The position numbers and the translations under genes were made by a program. From assembly GCA_002762795.1 (NCBI GenBank), contig PCYA01000007.1:1-64000 (forward strand): a DNA stretch of 64,000 nucleotides. Reading direction: 5' to 3'. Source of the stretch: Candidatus Woesearchaeota archaeon CG10_big_fil_rev_8_21_14_0_10_37_12. GTDB lineage: Archaea; Nanobdellota; Nanobdellia; Woesearchaeales; ARS49. Below, in pieces: positions 24,831-33,607 of the stretch. Position 1 is the first letter of the stretch. Every line of letters starts with the position of its first letter. The notes beneath the pieces were generated by a model. The model saw only the letters and a list, made by a program, of their open reading frames with translations, made no database searches and was not told the DNA's origin.

Positions 24831-26203
24831 TTTTTCTCAAACGAAACCACTTTAACCTGGCACAACTCATGAAAGCCAAACTTGCCATGTTCTCTGCCAA
24901 ACCCTGAATTTTTATATCCTCCAAAAGGATTGCAAGGCTTCAAATAACTAACATTATTATGACCAACCATTCCAGTTTTAATTTCAGAAGCTGCTTTCTT
25001 TGCCAGTTGTTTATCTTCTGTAAACACATAACCTCCAAGCCCGTAGTTTGTATCATTAGCTAAAATTATTGCTTCATCATATGTCTTAAATGAAACAATT
25101 GGCAAAACAGGACCAAATACTTCTTCATTCCAAACACGCATATCTTTTGTTACCTTTGTAAGCAATGTCGGCTCATAGAAAAACCCTTTACTGTTTTCTG
25201 ATTCTTTTCCGCCAATAATAACTCTTGCACCTTTTGAGACTGCATCTTTAACCTGCAATTTAAGAACCTCTACCTGACGCTCCGACACAAGAGGCCCAAT
25301 ATCTGTTTCTTTTTTATCTGCAAGACCTACTTTCTTACTTACAACAACTCTTTTCAATTTTTCTACAACTTCATCAAACCTACTCTCATGAACAATCAAC
25401 CTCTTAAGCCCATCACACACTTGACCACAATTCAAAAACTTATTAAAATAAATTGTTTCAACAATTTTATCAACATCTGCATCTTCAAAAACAATACCCG
25501 GAGCAGAACCACCAAGCTCCATCAAAACCCGAATAAATTTTTCACCTGCAAGTTTGTACAGTTCTTTCCCAACTTCAGAACTTCCTGTAAAACAAATCAT
25601 ATCAATATCTTGATTAACAAGCAAATTACCAACATCACCCCCACCATACAATTCGTTAAAAACTCCTTTAGGAACTTGCGAATCATCAAACACTTTTTCA
25701 ATTTCTTTTCCAACTAATACTGTTTCTTCAGAATGTTTGAATACTACTGTGTTGCCAACAACTAAATTCTGTCCAACCTGCCAAACAAAATTCGAAAAAG
25801 GAAAATTCCAAGGAACAATAGACGCAACAACACCAACAGGCTCATAAAAAACCCTATGTATTTCACGCTCATCTTCATACGTAACCTCTGAGGTCAAATA
25901 TTTCTCTGCATTATCCAAATACCACTCAAAATAGTCGATGCCCATGCTCACATCTTCTACAGCTTGTGTTATTGGCATACCCATCTCCTCAGAAATTAGC
26001 TTTGCAAAATCATCTTTTCTTTCAACAAAAAGTTGAACTACCTGTTTTAACTTTTTTACTCGTCCAGTTAACCCAATCTCCTGCCAACTTTTTTGTGCCG
26101 AACGTGCCAGTTTTACTTTCTCCTTAACATCCTGCTCAGAAGAAGCTGGAACTTCTCCAATGACATTTCCTGTTGATGGATTGATTGATTTTATTTTAAC
26201 CAT
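24827..26203 (-). CDS. NAD(P)-dependent aldehyde dehydrogenase
   Basis: 458 residues from the ATG giving MVKIKSINPSTGNVIGEVPA. Typical ALDH landmarks: EPVGVVASIVPWNFPFSNFV, FTGSSEVGKELYK, general-base Glu in MELGGSAPGIVFED, nucleophilic Cys in NCGQVCDGLKR, and EVFGPVLPIV. Closest functional group is succinate-semialdehyde or lactaldehyde-type dehydrogenase; substrate is unproven. The start overlaps the alaS stop by 8 bp, so the genes are co-transcribed, an odd pairing. Confidence 0.93.
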   Translation of the reverse strand: MVKIKSINPSTGNVIGEVPASSEQDVKEKVKLARSAQKSWQEIGLTGRVKKLKQVVQLFVERKDDFAKLISEEMGMPITQAVEDVSMGIDYFEWYLDNAEKYLTSEVTYEDEREIHRVFYEPVGVVASIVPWNFPFSNFVWQVGQNLVVGNTVVFKHSEETVLVGKEIEKVFDDSQVPKGVFNELYGGGDVGNLLVNQDIDMICFTGSSEVGKELYKLAGEKFIRVLMELGGSAPGIVFEDADVDKIVETIYFNKFLNCGQVCDGLKRLIVHESRFDEVVEKLKRVVVSKKVGLADKKETDIGPLVSERQVEVLKLQVKDAVSKGARVIIGGKESENSKGFFYEPTLLTKVTKDMRVWNEEVFGPVLPIVSFKTYDEAIILANDTNYGLGGYVFTEDKQLAKKAASEIKTGMVGHNNVSYLKPCNPFGGYKNSGFGREHGKFGFHELCQVKVVSFEKN

Positions 26204-28811
26204 TTTTCCACACCTCAATATCATCCAAAAACCTTTTAATCGTCTTTGCAATGTTCTCTGGTTGAGTGCGCAAAATTTCTGCAGTTTTTGTTAACACATC
26301 GCCATCAAAACGCTCTTCGCTTTGCAATGGTGTATTCAACAATTCGAGTTTCTGTTCATAGTCTTGAATTTTTTTTCTTGTGGCTTCTAATTGTTTATGA
26401 TTTCCTACAGTTTCAAATTGTTCTTCTTCATGTTTTAGCTGATTTAATACGCTCAATATGTTGTCTTTTCTTCTTGCTAATTTCCACCTGTTAAACAATT
26501 CTTCAACTCTTGCTGGCAATTGATTTGGCTCTACTTTCAACAATCCTGCTGCTTCATAAACCAGTTTATTCTCTTTATTATCAAAAGAATCTGCTGCTTT
26601 GCCTGCTGCAAAAATTAAACGAATAACCCCATCTTTAATCTTTGAAGATTTCAATAGTTTAATGCGCTGTGCCTGCGAAGTATTTGTTAAATGAGTGCCA
26701 CCACAAGCTTCAACATCAACATCTTTAATATTCACAATACGCAACTGCTTACCAGGAACAGCCCCACCCTGATAAATAGCCATACTATACTTTGCTTCTG
26801 CTTCTTCACGTGGCATAAATTTTAGCTCGATGTCAATGTTTTCTTTAATTATTCTGTTTGCTTCGTTTTCTATTTTTTGCAATTGTTCATCTGAAACAGA
26901 ATCATAATGCGTTAAATCAATATGCGCCTTGTCCAACTCTTTCTTTGCACCTGCCTGGAAAATATGCTTGCCAAGAATTTTTTTTGCTGCAGCATTTACA
27001 ATATGAGTTGATGTATGATGCTGAGCAAGCTGAATTCGCCTTTCCCGGTCAACATCACCATGTACCTTATCACCAACTTTGAATTTATTATTGGGACAGA
27101 CATGAATAATGTAAGGACCTTGCTTAAACACATCAACAACTTCTGCATCGTTTAATTTGCCTTTATCAGCAACTTGACCTCCAGAAACAGGATAAAACAC
27201 GGTATGGTCAAGAACAACACAAGCATCCTTAACAAAAACAACCAGTGCATCAAATTCTGTCAGCGTGTAATCGTTAAAATACAAAGCAGTTGTTGGAGGA
27301 ACAGAATCAGGAATATCAACTTTTATTGCACGCTCAGTTGCAGCAGACTGCTCTTTCTGCATGTGCCTGCCAGCAAGCAACGCATAAAAATCTCCAGGAA
27401 CTTTTACTTGCTTGCCTTGTTTTACTGCCTCATCACGAATTAATTCAGGAGCAATGCCATTACTATCATACAATTCCAACAAATCACCTGTTGAAAGTTC
27501 TCTCTCCATTAATCTTGGAAGCAACTGCTCTGTTTTCTTTTTTGTCGCTTCAAATTTCTTTTTCTCAACATCCAAAATTTCAGAAACACTATCGAGATTT
27601 TCTTGCAGTTCAGGATAAAGCGGTTGTAGATAATCCGCATGCCATTTAGCAATGTCAGGCAGATTAAGTTCCCAGTCAAACCTGTCAATAAAACCAAGTG
27701 CACGTCTCAATATCACTCTCAGATTATACATGCCACCAACATTTGAAGGCAGCGCACCATCATTAATCGCAAACAACAAAGCTCTCGTGTGTTCTGCGAC
27801 TGAGTAGAGTGCTGCATTCGGAACAACTTTTTCGCGCAATTCATTCGTATTCATGCCTAATTGTTTTGCAACAGAAGTCCATGCTTTTTCAATATCAGGC
27901 GTTTCATCAACATTCAACTGCGCAGCAATCGGACTAAACTTTTTCATGAAATCATCATCGTATTTCACTCCTGAAATGCTTCTTAATTTTTTAAGAACTG
28001 GCGGAAAAACAGATTCATAAATAGACGCTTTACCTCCTGTAAACCAAGGAACACGCTCCTGTCCCTGACCCATATCAAGCACTTTAATTTTAAGCTCTTT
28101 TAACTTGCCAGACGTCGTATCATACTGCATATACACTTGATTTGAAAGCTCAAGACCTGCTGAAAAAAATTCAATAGACGGGCCCAAATTACCACCACCA
28201 GCCCAAACATCCTCATGCAGTTTTAATTCATCAATTGGAACGCCCATTCCCTGAGTTAACCACGTTAAGTGATCACTCAAATAACGATCAACATCATATA
28301 CGTCAGGAGGAACAAACTCTTTCTCACCCATCATCACAAAACCAACATGATGCCCTGTAATGCCCACATTATCAATATCATTAAACCTTAGGCAAAATTG
28401 CGGAATCACTAACGGATTTGCAGGAGGTTTAATCTCACCTGTCACAACATAAGGTTGAAACGCTGCAATATCTGCAATCGTAAAATCAACAGTAGGATTC
28501 CACCTCGCCACTACAGGGTATCTTTTAATTGGAGTATAACCAAGCTTACTATGGATCTTTGCAAACTCCTTCCACGTTTCAATGTAATCAAGCTGTTTCT
28601 TTGCAGGAGACTTGCCAATAAAATGAAAACCGCCAACACACATACTATCCCCACAAACATCTGCTTGTTTTACTGACCAGAAAAATCGATTGCAGTTAGA
28701 ACAAGTATATCTGGCAAAACCTTTTTCTTTTAATGTTTTAATAGGATAAAACTTTTCAGGATGCTTTCCTGCATCCTGCAATACACTTTGTTTTAACGGA
28801 TCTTTTGCCAT
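26196..28811 (-). CDS. alaS: Alanyl-tRNA synthetase, archaeal type
   Basis: 871 residues from the ATG giving MAKDPLKQSVLQ; the TATA element (AAGTATAAAGCC) about 34 nt upstream makes this start better than one eight codons earlier. The archaeal N-terminus has a zinc-binding YTCSNCNRFFWS...CGDSMC. Catalytic domain (about 60-300) includes FCLRFNDIDNVGITGHH. The editing domain contains HHTSTHIVNAAAKK and the ACGGTH motif, and the C-terminal part has a coiled coil and DHHA1-like tail with a shortened C-Ala region. It charges tRNA-Ala and clears Ser-tRNA-Ala. Confidence 0.96.
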   Translation of the reverse strand: MAKDPLKQSVLQDAGKHPEKFYPIKTLKEKGFARYTCSNCNRFFWSVKQADVCGDSMCVGGFHFIGKSPAKKQLDYIETWKEFAKIHSKLGYTPIKRYPVVARWNPTVDFTIADIAAFQPYVVTGEIKPPANPLVIPQFCLRFNDIDNVGITGHHVGFVMMGEKEFVPPDVYDVDRYLSDHLTWLTQGMGVPIDELKLHEDVWAGGGNLGPSIEFFSAGLELSNQVYMQYDTTSGKLKELKIKVLDMGQGQERVPWFTGGKASIYESVFPPVLKKLRSISGVKYDDDFMKKFSPIAAQLNVDETPDIEKAWTSVAKQLGMNTNELREKVVPNAALYSVAEHTRALLFAINDGALPSNVGGMYNLRVILRRALGFIDRFDWELNLPDIAKWHADYLQPLYPELQENLDSVSEILDVEKKKFEATKKKTEQLLPRLMERELSTGDLLELYDSNGIAPELIRDEAVKQGKQVKVPGDFYALLAGRHMQKEQSAATERAIKVDIPDSVPPTTALYFNDYTLTEFDALVVFVKDACVVLDHTVFYPVSGGQVADKGKLNDAEVVDVFKQGPYIIHVCPNNKFKVGDKVHGDVDRERRIQLAQHHTSTHIVNAAAKKILGKHIFQAGAKKELDKAHIDLTHYDSVSDEQLQKIENEANRIIKENIDIELKFMPREEAEAKYSMAIYQGGAVPGKQLRIVNIKDVDVEACGGTHLTNTSQAQRIKLLKSSKIKDGVIRLIFAAGKAADSFDNKENKLVYEAAGLLKVEPNQLPARVEELFNRWKLARRKDNILSVLNQLKHEEEQFETVGNHKQLEATRKKIQDYEQKLELLNTPLQSEERFDGDVLTKTAEILRTQPENIAKTIKRFLDDIEVWKNG

Positions 28812-28840
28812 CTTAAAGAGAGGAAGTTTGATCATCTGGC

Positions 28841-28852
28841 TTTATACTTTTC
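28841..28852 (-). promoter_or_regulatory. TATA box of alaS
   Basis: On the minus strand AAAAGTATAAAG is centred about 34 nt before the alaS ATG. This places the large palindrome 28868-29051 upstream of the promoter rather than in the leader. Confidence 0.65.
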
Positions 28853-28867
28853 GGTGATGTCCTCTTG

Positions 28868-29051
28868 TCAGGAATTGTCAAAAACCGCTCGTCATAAGCG
28901 AGCAACATGATGCGATAGCAGTATCCTTTACGTTATAGAACAAGCGGTTTTTGAGCATGCTCGGAATGCTACTCGCTCCAGTAAACCGCTTGTGTTGTAT
29001 CATGAGTAGCATTCCGACATGCCAAGAATAATTCATAGTGACAATTCCTGA
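28868..29051. mobile_element. 184-bp multi-stem element with 13-bp perfect terminal inverted repeats
   Basis: Ends TCAGGAATTGTCA (28868-28880) and TGACAATTCCTGA (29039-29051). Inside: AAAAACCGCT/AGCGGTTTTT (28880-28889 with 28943-28952) and CGGAATGCTACTC/GAGTAGCATTCCG (28962-28974 with 29004-29016), giving a cloverleaf-like fold. No protein frame. MITE-like or a structured RNA; no second copy in the window and no clear target duplication. Confidence 0.65.
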
Positions 29052-29052
29052 A

Positions 29053-29098
29053 CACAATCATAAACCCACATAAATAATTATGATTGTGTGGGTTTATG
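29053..29098. repeat. Two mutually exclusive overlapping hairpins
   Basis: CACAATCATAA (29053-29063) pairs with TTATGATTGTG (29078-29088), while the overlapping CATAAACCCACA (29059-29070) pairs with TGTGGGTTTATG (29087-29098). Both stems are perfect but cannot form together. It lies just downstream of the AlaE-like gene and could be its terminator or another element. Confidence 0.55.
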
Positions 29099-29178
29099 AC
29101 GCTTTAAAACTCGCCTATGGTTCTTAATTTTGAAAGCCAACGAGAAGTAGGAAGTGATCAGTCAACAGTTTGCAGAAA

Positions 29179-29856
29179 TTAATCTTTCCGCAATTCCACT
29201 TCAAGAGATTTGTATTGGTCTTGCGTTGGAATAGCACGCTCAGTAATAGGTGATGTTGTCTGCTCTTGCAGTTGTTGTGGATTATCAACCCCAGCATACA
29301 TTAAACCCATCAAGCCAACAGAACCTGCAACAAGAACTCCTGCAATTGCACGCTTGACACCAGATGTTTGACGCTTGACAAACCCAGGATAAGTTTTTCT
29401 TTGACAATCACCCAGCCCCATAAGATCATTGCCAACATCAATCGCATAACCAGAAATCAAACCAACAACAGTACCATACACTGCACTGCTTGCTACTGCC
29501 CATTTAAGAGTTTCAGGATTTGTTTCTCCTGCCCAGAATCGATATAATCCATATGCTACTGGCACACTAAACAAACCTCCATAAACAAAATCATGCGCGC
29601 CCTGAATAAATTCTGAAGATTTTTGCGTAATACCAAGCGATCTTTTTGATAAGTCTCTTCCTTTCACAAACAACCAATTAAGTCCCAAATAACTCCAGCC
29701 AGTTATACCTAATCTTGAGTCTATCGATTTTTCATCAGTCATCCCAACAACAAACAATTCATTTGCAGCAAATAATGGATTTACAACTGACAAACCTGCT
29801 GTTGTCTCTACAATATGCTTTCTTGCACCATCAATAATACGCGATCTTAAACTCAT
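29179..29856 (-). CDS. AlaE-like membrane protein (putative L-alanine exporter)
   Basis: 225 residues with four or more hydrophobic segments. The order of features follows the AlaE family (PF06610): an ARKHIVETTAGLSVVNP first helix, ELFVVGMTDEKSIDSRLG (compare GMS..QS..SRL), a central FVYGGLFSVPVAYGLYRF and a last helix SSAVYGTVVGLISGYAIDVG (compare GAVYGYFLD). The C-terminus adds an extra helix and a hydrophilic tail. AlaE exports alanine in bacteria. Location just upstream of alaS fits an alanine theme but is not proof. AAGGAGAAACATT is a Shine-Dalgarno candidate. Confidence 0.55.
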   Translation of the reverse strand: MSLRSRIIDGARKHIVETTAGLSVVNPLFAANELFVVGMTDEKSIDSRLGITGWSYLGLNWLFVKGRDLSKRSLGITQKSSEFIQGAHDFVYGGLFSVPVAYGLYRFWAGETNPETLKWAVASSAVYGTVVGLISGYAIDVGNDLMGLGDCQRKTYPGFVKRQTSGVKRAIAGVLVAGSVGLMGLMYAGVDNPQQLQEQTTSPITERAIPTQDQYKSLEVELRKD

Positions 29857-29913
29857 AATGTTTCTCCTTGCGAGAATATTATAAACCTTCTGAGAAAAAA
29901 ATAAGAAAGAAAG

Positions 29914-30093
29914 TAAAGGGAACTTTGAAAAACTATTGAAATTGAGTCAAAGCACTAAAAAAGCCAAGCTTTTTGGTGCGCCGAAAATCACAATTTTCGA
30001 GCGTTCCCTAAGCCAACTTTGAATACCGACGACAAAAAGCATAGGGCGTTCACGCCATTGACCAAAAAACTGATTAATTCAAAGTTGCCTAAA
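29914..30093. mobile_element. Two-hairpin palindromic element, copy 2, with nested insertion
   Basis: Core 29918-30089, flanked by TAAA (29914-29917 and 30090-30093), as in copy 1 at 3848. Hairpin 1 GGGAACTTTGA...TCAAA is interrupted at its 3' arm by the CACTAAAAA double hairpin (29953-30002), after which GTTCCC completes the stem. Hairpin 2: GGCAACTTTGAAT without its first bases (GCCAACTTTGAAT here) pairs with ATTCAAAGTTGCC, inner GGGCGT/ACGCC, and the conserved CGACGACAAAA and CAAAAAAC segments. The rest of the 257-bp gap has nothing else I can name. Confidence 0.8.
29953..30002. repeat. CACTAAAAA double-hairpin repeat, copy 3 (nested)
   Basis: CACTAAAAAAGC-CAA-GCTTTTTGGTG followed by CGCC and GAAAAT-CACA-ATTTTC, ending GAGC. 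It sits inside element copy 2, so it inserted later than that element. Confidence 0.75.
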
Positions 30094-30113
30094 AAAAAGT
30101 TAAAAAAAAGAAA

Positions 30114-31064
30114 TTAATTGTTCATTCTCGTAAAGCCGATAATAAGGCCAACAACAACAAGAAGTGCAACCAAGATTAACAAGATAACCTCTAATGCTCT
30201 TCTTACTGAATTCTTTGCTGCTGGTTCTTCAACTGACTGTTCAGTCATATTAGGCTGTTCCTGTACAACAACTACTGGCTCTGGAGCAGGCCTGCAATCT
30301 TCATTTTCAAGCACTGTGATCTGACCATTTGCAGAAGTTCTGTCATGACCTTCATTGTATGCAACATCAACTTTAACCTCATACACACCAGGATCAGCAC
30401 ATTTTGGCAAAGGCAAAAAGTGTTCAGCACCTTCGTCTTCTTCGCCAACTTCCACTTCTTCAACATACTGAGTATCTGACAAACCAAGTTCAGGCACACT
30501 TACTGTAATTCTAATATCATCTTCATCGCGTTGACCTCTATTTTCAACACGAACAGAAGCAAGTAAAGCTTCTCCTGCTCTTATTGCACTGCCTGGCTTT
30601 AGAACAACATCTTCAATTGTTATCCAATGACGTTCAGTGTTAATCCGCAAGTCATAAGTAAATATTCTGTTCAAACTGTTTCTGTCAGAAATATCTACAC
30701 GCAACTTATAAGAATCAACATCAACATCCTTTGGAAGTGAAAGTTGCAATCTTCGTACGTATGTTATGCCTGCATCAAGATCAATAGGACCAATTGAATC
30801 TCTGATTGGACGAACATCATCAAACTCATAACCAGAAATAAATGCTGTGACAATAACATCATCAACATTTTCTGTGCTTTCAAGCTCAAGTCTAAGCTCA
30901 AAATTTTCATTTCGCTCAATATCCAAGGTATTGATACCAAATGGTTCAACATCAACGCCATCAATCTCTGCACTCTTAATAAACACCGGAATTGTAGCGT
31001 CTGAAGCAGCAGAAACTGCGACTAAAGATACCAACAACAACATCATAACTGTAAATGCTTTCAT
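30114..31064 (-). CDS. Surface protein with CARDB/Ig-like domains and C-terminal anchor
   Basis: 316 residues from the ATG giving MKAFTVMMLLLVSLVAVSAA, a clear signal peptide preceded by a purine-rich GGGGGG ribosome-binding candidate and a TATA box (CTTTAAATATG) further up. Two beta-sandwich segments follow (ITIEDVVLKPGSAIRAGEAL, then LASVRVENRGQ is a CARDB-like strand pattern). A Pro/Glu-rich linker and a C-terminal transmembrane helix (ALEVILLILVALLVVVGLII) end the protein. It is likely displayed on the cell surface; ligand unknown. Confidence 0.8.
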   Translation of the reverse strand: MKAFTVMMLLLVSLVAVSAASDATIPVFIKSAEIDGVDVEPFGINTLDIERNENFELRLELESTENVDDVIVTAFISGYEFDDVRPIRDSIGPIDLDAGITYVRRLQLSLPKDVDVDSYKLRVDISDRNSLNRIFTYDLRINTERHWITIEDVVLKPGSAIRAGEALLASVRVENRGQRDEDDIRITVSVPELGLSDTQYVEEVEVGEEDEGAEHFLPLPKCADPGVYEVKVDVAYNEGHDRTSANGQITVLENEDCRPAPEPVVVVQEQPNMTEQSVEEPAAKNSVRRALEVILLILVALLVVVGLIIGFTRMNN

Positions 31065-31191
31065 TACTTTCCCCCCATGGATCGTTACCACTTGCTGAAC
31101 ATAACACATATTTAAAGTTTTCTAATTTTGAGTATCGTAAAGTGATAAAGAACTTTAATGAGGGGAAAGTAGTCATTAAATTGGGACGAAA

Positions 31192-31268
31192 TCAGTAAAC
31201 AGTATTTATGTGCAGTAAACTGAAAAATAACTTCTGCTTACTGTTTACTTCTTACTGCCTACTTTTTC
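31192..31268. repeat. AGTAARCAGTA-type repeat, inverted pair
   Basis: TCAGTAAACAGT...GCAGTAAACTG faces CTGCTTACTGTTTACTTCTT then ACTGCCTACTTTTT, so the two orientations could form a hairpin. It ends immediately before the aIF5B TATA box. Confidence 0.75.
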
Positions 31269-31304
31269 AGAACATTTATAATTAATCCATCATGCCACAA
31301 CAAC

Positions 31305-33044
31305 ATGATCAGACAACCCATAGTAGCAATGATGGGCCATGTGGATCATGGCAAAACAAGCTTACTAGATGCAATTAGAGGAACTGCTGTAGCAGCAAAA
31401 GAAAGCGGAGGAATTACCCAAGCAATAGGAGCAAGCATCATCCCAAGCGAAACACTCAAACGTGTATGCGGCAAACTTATAGAGCACATAAAATTAACAA
31501 TACCCGGTCTTCTCTTCATAGATACCCCTGGACACGCCGCATTTGTCAACCTACGAAAAAGAGGCGGCAATTTAGCAGACATTGCAATTGTAGTCATAGA
31601 CATCAACGAAGGATTCAAACCACAAACAAAAGAAAGCATAGAGATATTAAAAAACTCAAAAACACCATTCATAATAGCAGCGAACAAAGTTGATCTACTA
31701 GGCGGATGGCAAACCAAAGGACAAGGATTCTTACAAGAATACGCACAACAAAACGAACGCGTTCAACAATTATTTGAAACAAAATTATACGAAATAGTAA
31801 ATTTACTTTATGAACAAGGCATACAAGCAGACAGATTTGACAGAGTAAGCGATTACACAAAACAAATAGCAATAGTACCTGTAAGCGCGAAAACAAGAGC
31901 AGGGATACCTGAGCTATTAATGGTATTAACAGGATTAGCACAAAAATATCTCGAACAAAATTTGCGCGTAACAACAGGACCAGCAAAAGGAACAATTTTG
32001 GAAGTAAAAGAACAAAAAGGACTCGGAACAGTATTAGACGTAATAATCTATGACGGACAATTACACGTAAATGATAAAATAGCTGTTGCAACAATAGACA
32101 AAATCATTGAAACAAAAATAAAAGCACTCTTCCAACCATCAGAAAAAACAGAAATGCGAGAAAAAAACGCAAAATTCAAACCAGTCAAACAAGTAAGCGC
32201 TGCAACAGGAGTCAGAGTAGTAGCACCAGGAACAAGCGAAGCATTATCAGGAACACCAATTATTGCGCTTACACAAGACAATGAACAAGCAAAACAAGCG
32301 CTCAAACAAGAAATAGAAGAAATATTCATAGAAAATGACGAAGAAGGAGTCATAATCAAAGCAGACGCTCTAGGAAGCTTAGAAGCACTCACAACACTAC
32401 TACGAGAAAAAGGAATACCTGTACGCAAAAGTGGAATAGGGCCAATAACAAAAAAAGACATTTCTGATGCAGAAGCAACAAAAGAAAAATATCCGCTTTA
32501 TGGAGTCATTCTTGCATTTAACATACCAAAACCAGAGTTTCCCACAAGCACACACATCATTGTAAACGATGTTATTTACAAAATAATAGAAGATTACGAA
32601 ACATGGAGAGATGCACAACAACTCGCAACAGAAACCGTAGCGCTAAGCACACTAGTTAAACCATGCAAAATACAATTACTCAGAGGATATGTTTTCAGAC
32701 AAAATAATCCCGCAATCGCAGGCGTGGCAGTATTAGAAGGCACACTCACATCAAAAACACCACTTATGAAAAAAGACGGAACATATCTGACAACAGTAAA
32801 AGGCATACAAATAGAACAAAAAAACGTAGACGAAGCAGAAAAAAACAAAACACCAGCATGCAGTTTCCCAGGAATAACAATGGGAAGACAGTTACAAGAA
32901 GGAGACATCTTATACAGCGCCATATCAGAAGAACAATTCAGACAATACAAAGAATACAAACAACACCTAAACGAAGAACAAAAAAATCTACTTAAAGAGA
33001 TTGCAGAAATAATGAGAAAAAACAACCCAATGTGGGGAGTATAA
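31305..33044 (+). CDS. infB: Translation initiation factor aIF5B (IF2-like GTPase)
   Basis: 579 residues, the compact archaeal form. G domain: VAMMGHVDHGKTSL (G1), GGITQAIGA (G2), FIDTPGHAAF (G3), IAANKVDL (G4), VPVSAKTRAGI (G5). Domains II-IV follow with the C-terminal IF2/eIF5B-like helix and tail (EGDILYSAISEEQFRQYKEY). It promotes subunit joining and initiator-tRNA positioning. No intein is present. TATA CATTTATAATTAATCC is 25-30 nt upstream. Confidence 0.97.
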   Translation: MIRQPIVAMMGHVDHGKTSLLDAIRGTAVAAKESGGITQAIGASIIPSETLKRVCGKLIEHIKLTIPGLLFIDTPGHAAFVNLRKRGGNLADIAIVVIDINEGFKPQTKESIEILKNSKTPFIIAANKVDLLGGWQTKGQGFLQEYAQQNERVQQLFETKLYEIVNLLYEQGIQADRFDRVSDYTKQIAIVPVSAKTRAGIPELLMVLTGLAQKYLEQNLRVTTGPAKGTILEVKEQKGLGTVLDVIIYDGQLHVNDKIAVATIDKIIETKIKALFQPSEKTEMREKNAKFKPVKQVSAATGVRVVAPGTSEALSGTPIIALTQDNEQAKQALKQEIEEIFIENDEEGVIIKADALGSLEALTTLLREKGIPVRKSGIGPITKKDISDAEATKEKYPLYGVILAFNIPKPEFPTSTHIIVNDVIYKIIEDYETWRDAQQLATETVALSTLVKPCKIQLLRGYVFRQNNPAIAGVAVLEGTLTSKTPLMKKDGTYLTTVKGIQIEQKNVDEAEKNKTPACSFPGITMGRQLQEGDILYSAISEEQFRQYKEYKQHLNEEQKNLLKEIAEIMRKNNPMWGV

Positions 33045-33129
33045 AAGTTCAGAGCAGAGAGTTAAGAGTATAGGCAAGCAATTTACAGCGAAGTAATAGG
33101 TTTGAAGTACGAAATTGAGGTAAAAAATA

Positions 33130-33594
33130 ATGAAAGATAAGTATTCATTCATGGCAAGCAAAGAAGTCAAACAATTCCTCAAATTAATTAATGATCAATA
33201 TGGAATCCTTCCAAAACAAATAAAAGAAAATGCACTCGTACTTGGCAAAGAAAAAATTTACTTGATAACAAGAAGCATTGATAACATATCACTTGAAAAT
33301 TTACGAATAAACAGCATTGGGCTATACATTGCAGAAGTCAAAGCAAACGAACAAATAAGACTGAGCATAGAAGGAAGCCAATTAATAGGACCAATTGCGA
33401 CAAAGAACGTTTGTGAAGTGAATGAAGAACAAATGAAAGAATGGATTCAAGGAAAAGATATAGAAATGACAGGAGATTATTCAGGATTCGTTATCATCAA
33501 ATACAAAACAGATCATTTAGGATCAGGAAAATACAAAGACGGAATGATTTTTAATTACGTTCCTAAAGCGAGAAGGTTGGTGCAAGTGCATTAA
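33130..33594 (+). CDS. PUA-like RNA-binding protein (RsmF/NOL1-C-terminal type)
   Basis: 154 residues. N-terminal small domain (VKQFLKLINDQYGILP), central strands (NSIGLYIAEVKANEQIRLSI) and a C-terminal PUA-like segment with GFVIIKYKTDHLGSGKYKDG, then YVPKARRLVQ. The last motif is typical of the C-terminal domain of NOL1/NOP2/RsmF RNA methyltransferases (PF13636); here it stands alone without a methyltransferase. A GAGGT sequence about 9 nt before ATG may serve as ribosome-binding site. Confidence 0.75.
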   Translation: MKDKYSFMASKEVKQFLKLINDQYGILPKQIKENALVLGKEKIYLITRSIDNISLENLRINSIGLYIAEVKANEQIRLSIEGSQLIGPIATKNVCEVNEEQMKEWIQGKDIEMTGDYSGFVIIKYKTDHLGSGKYKDGMIFNYVPKARRLVQVH

Positions 33595-33607
33595 GCCAAG
33601 CATATTT

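Noticed and set aside
28868..29098. T-box or riboswitch leader of alaS
   Set aside because: The alaS TATA box is between the structure and the gene, so the structure is not in the transcript leader; T-boxes are also bacterial.
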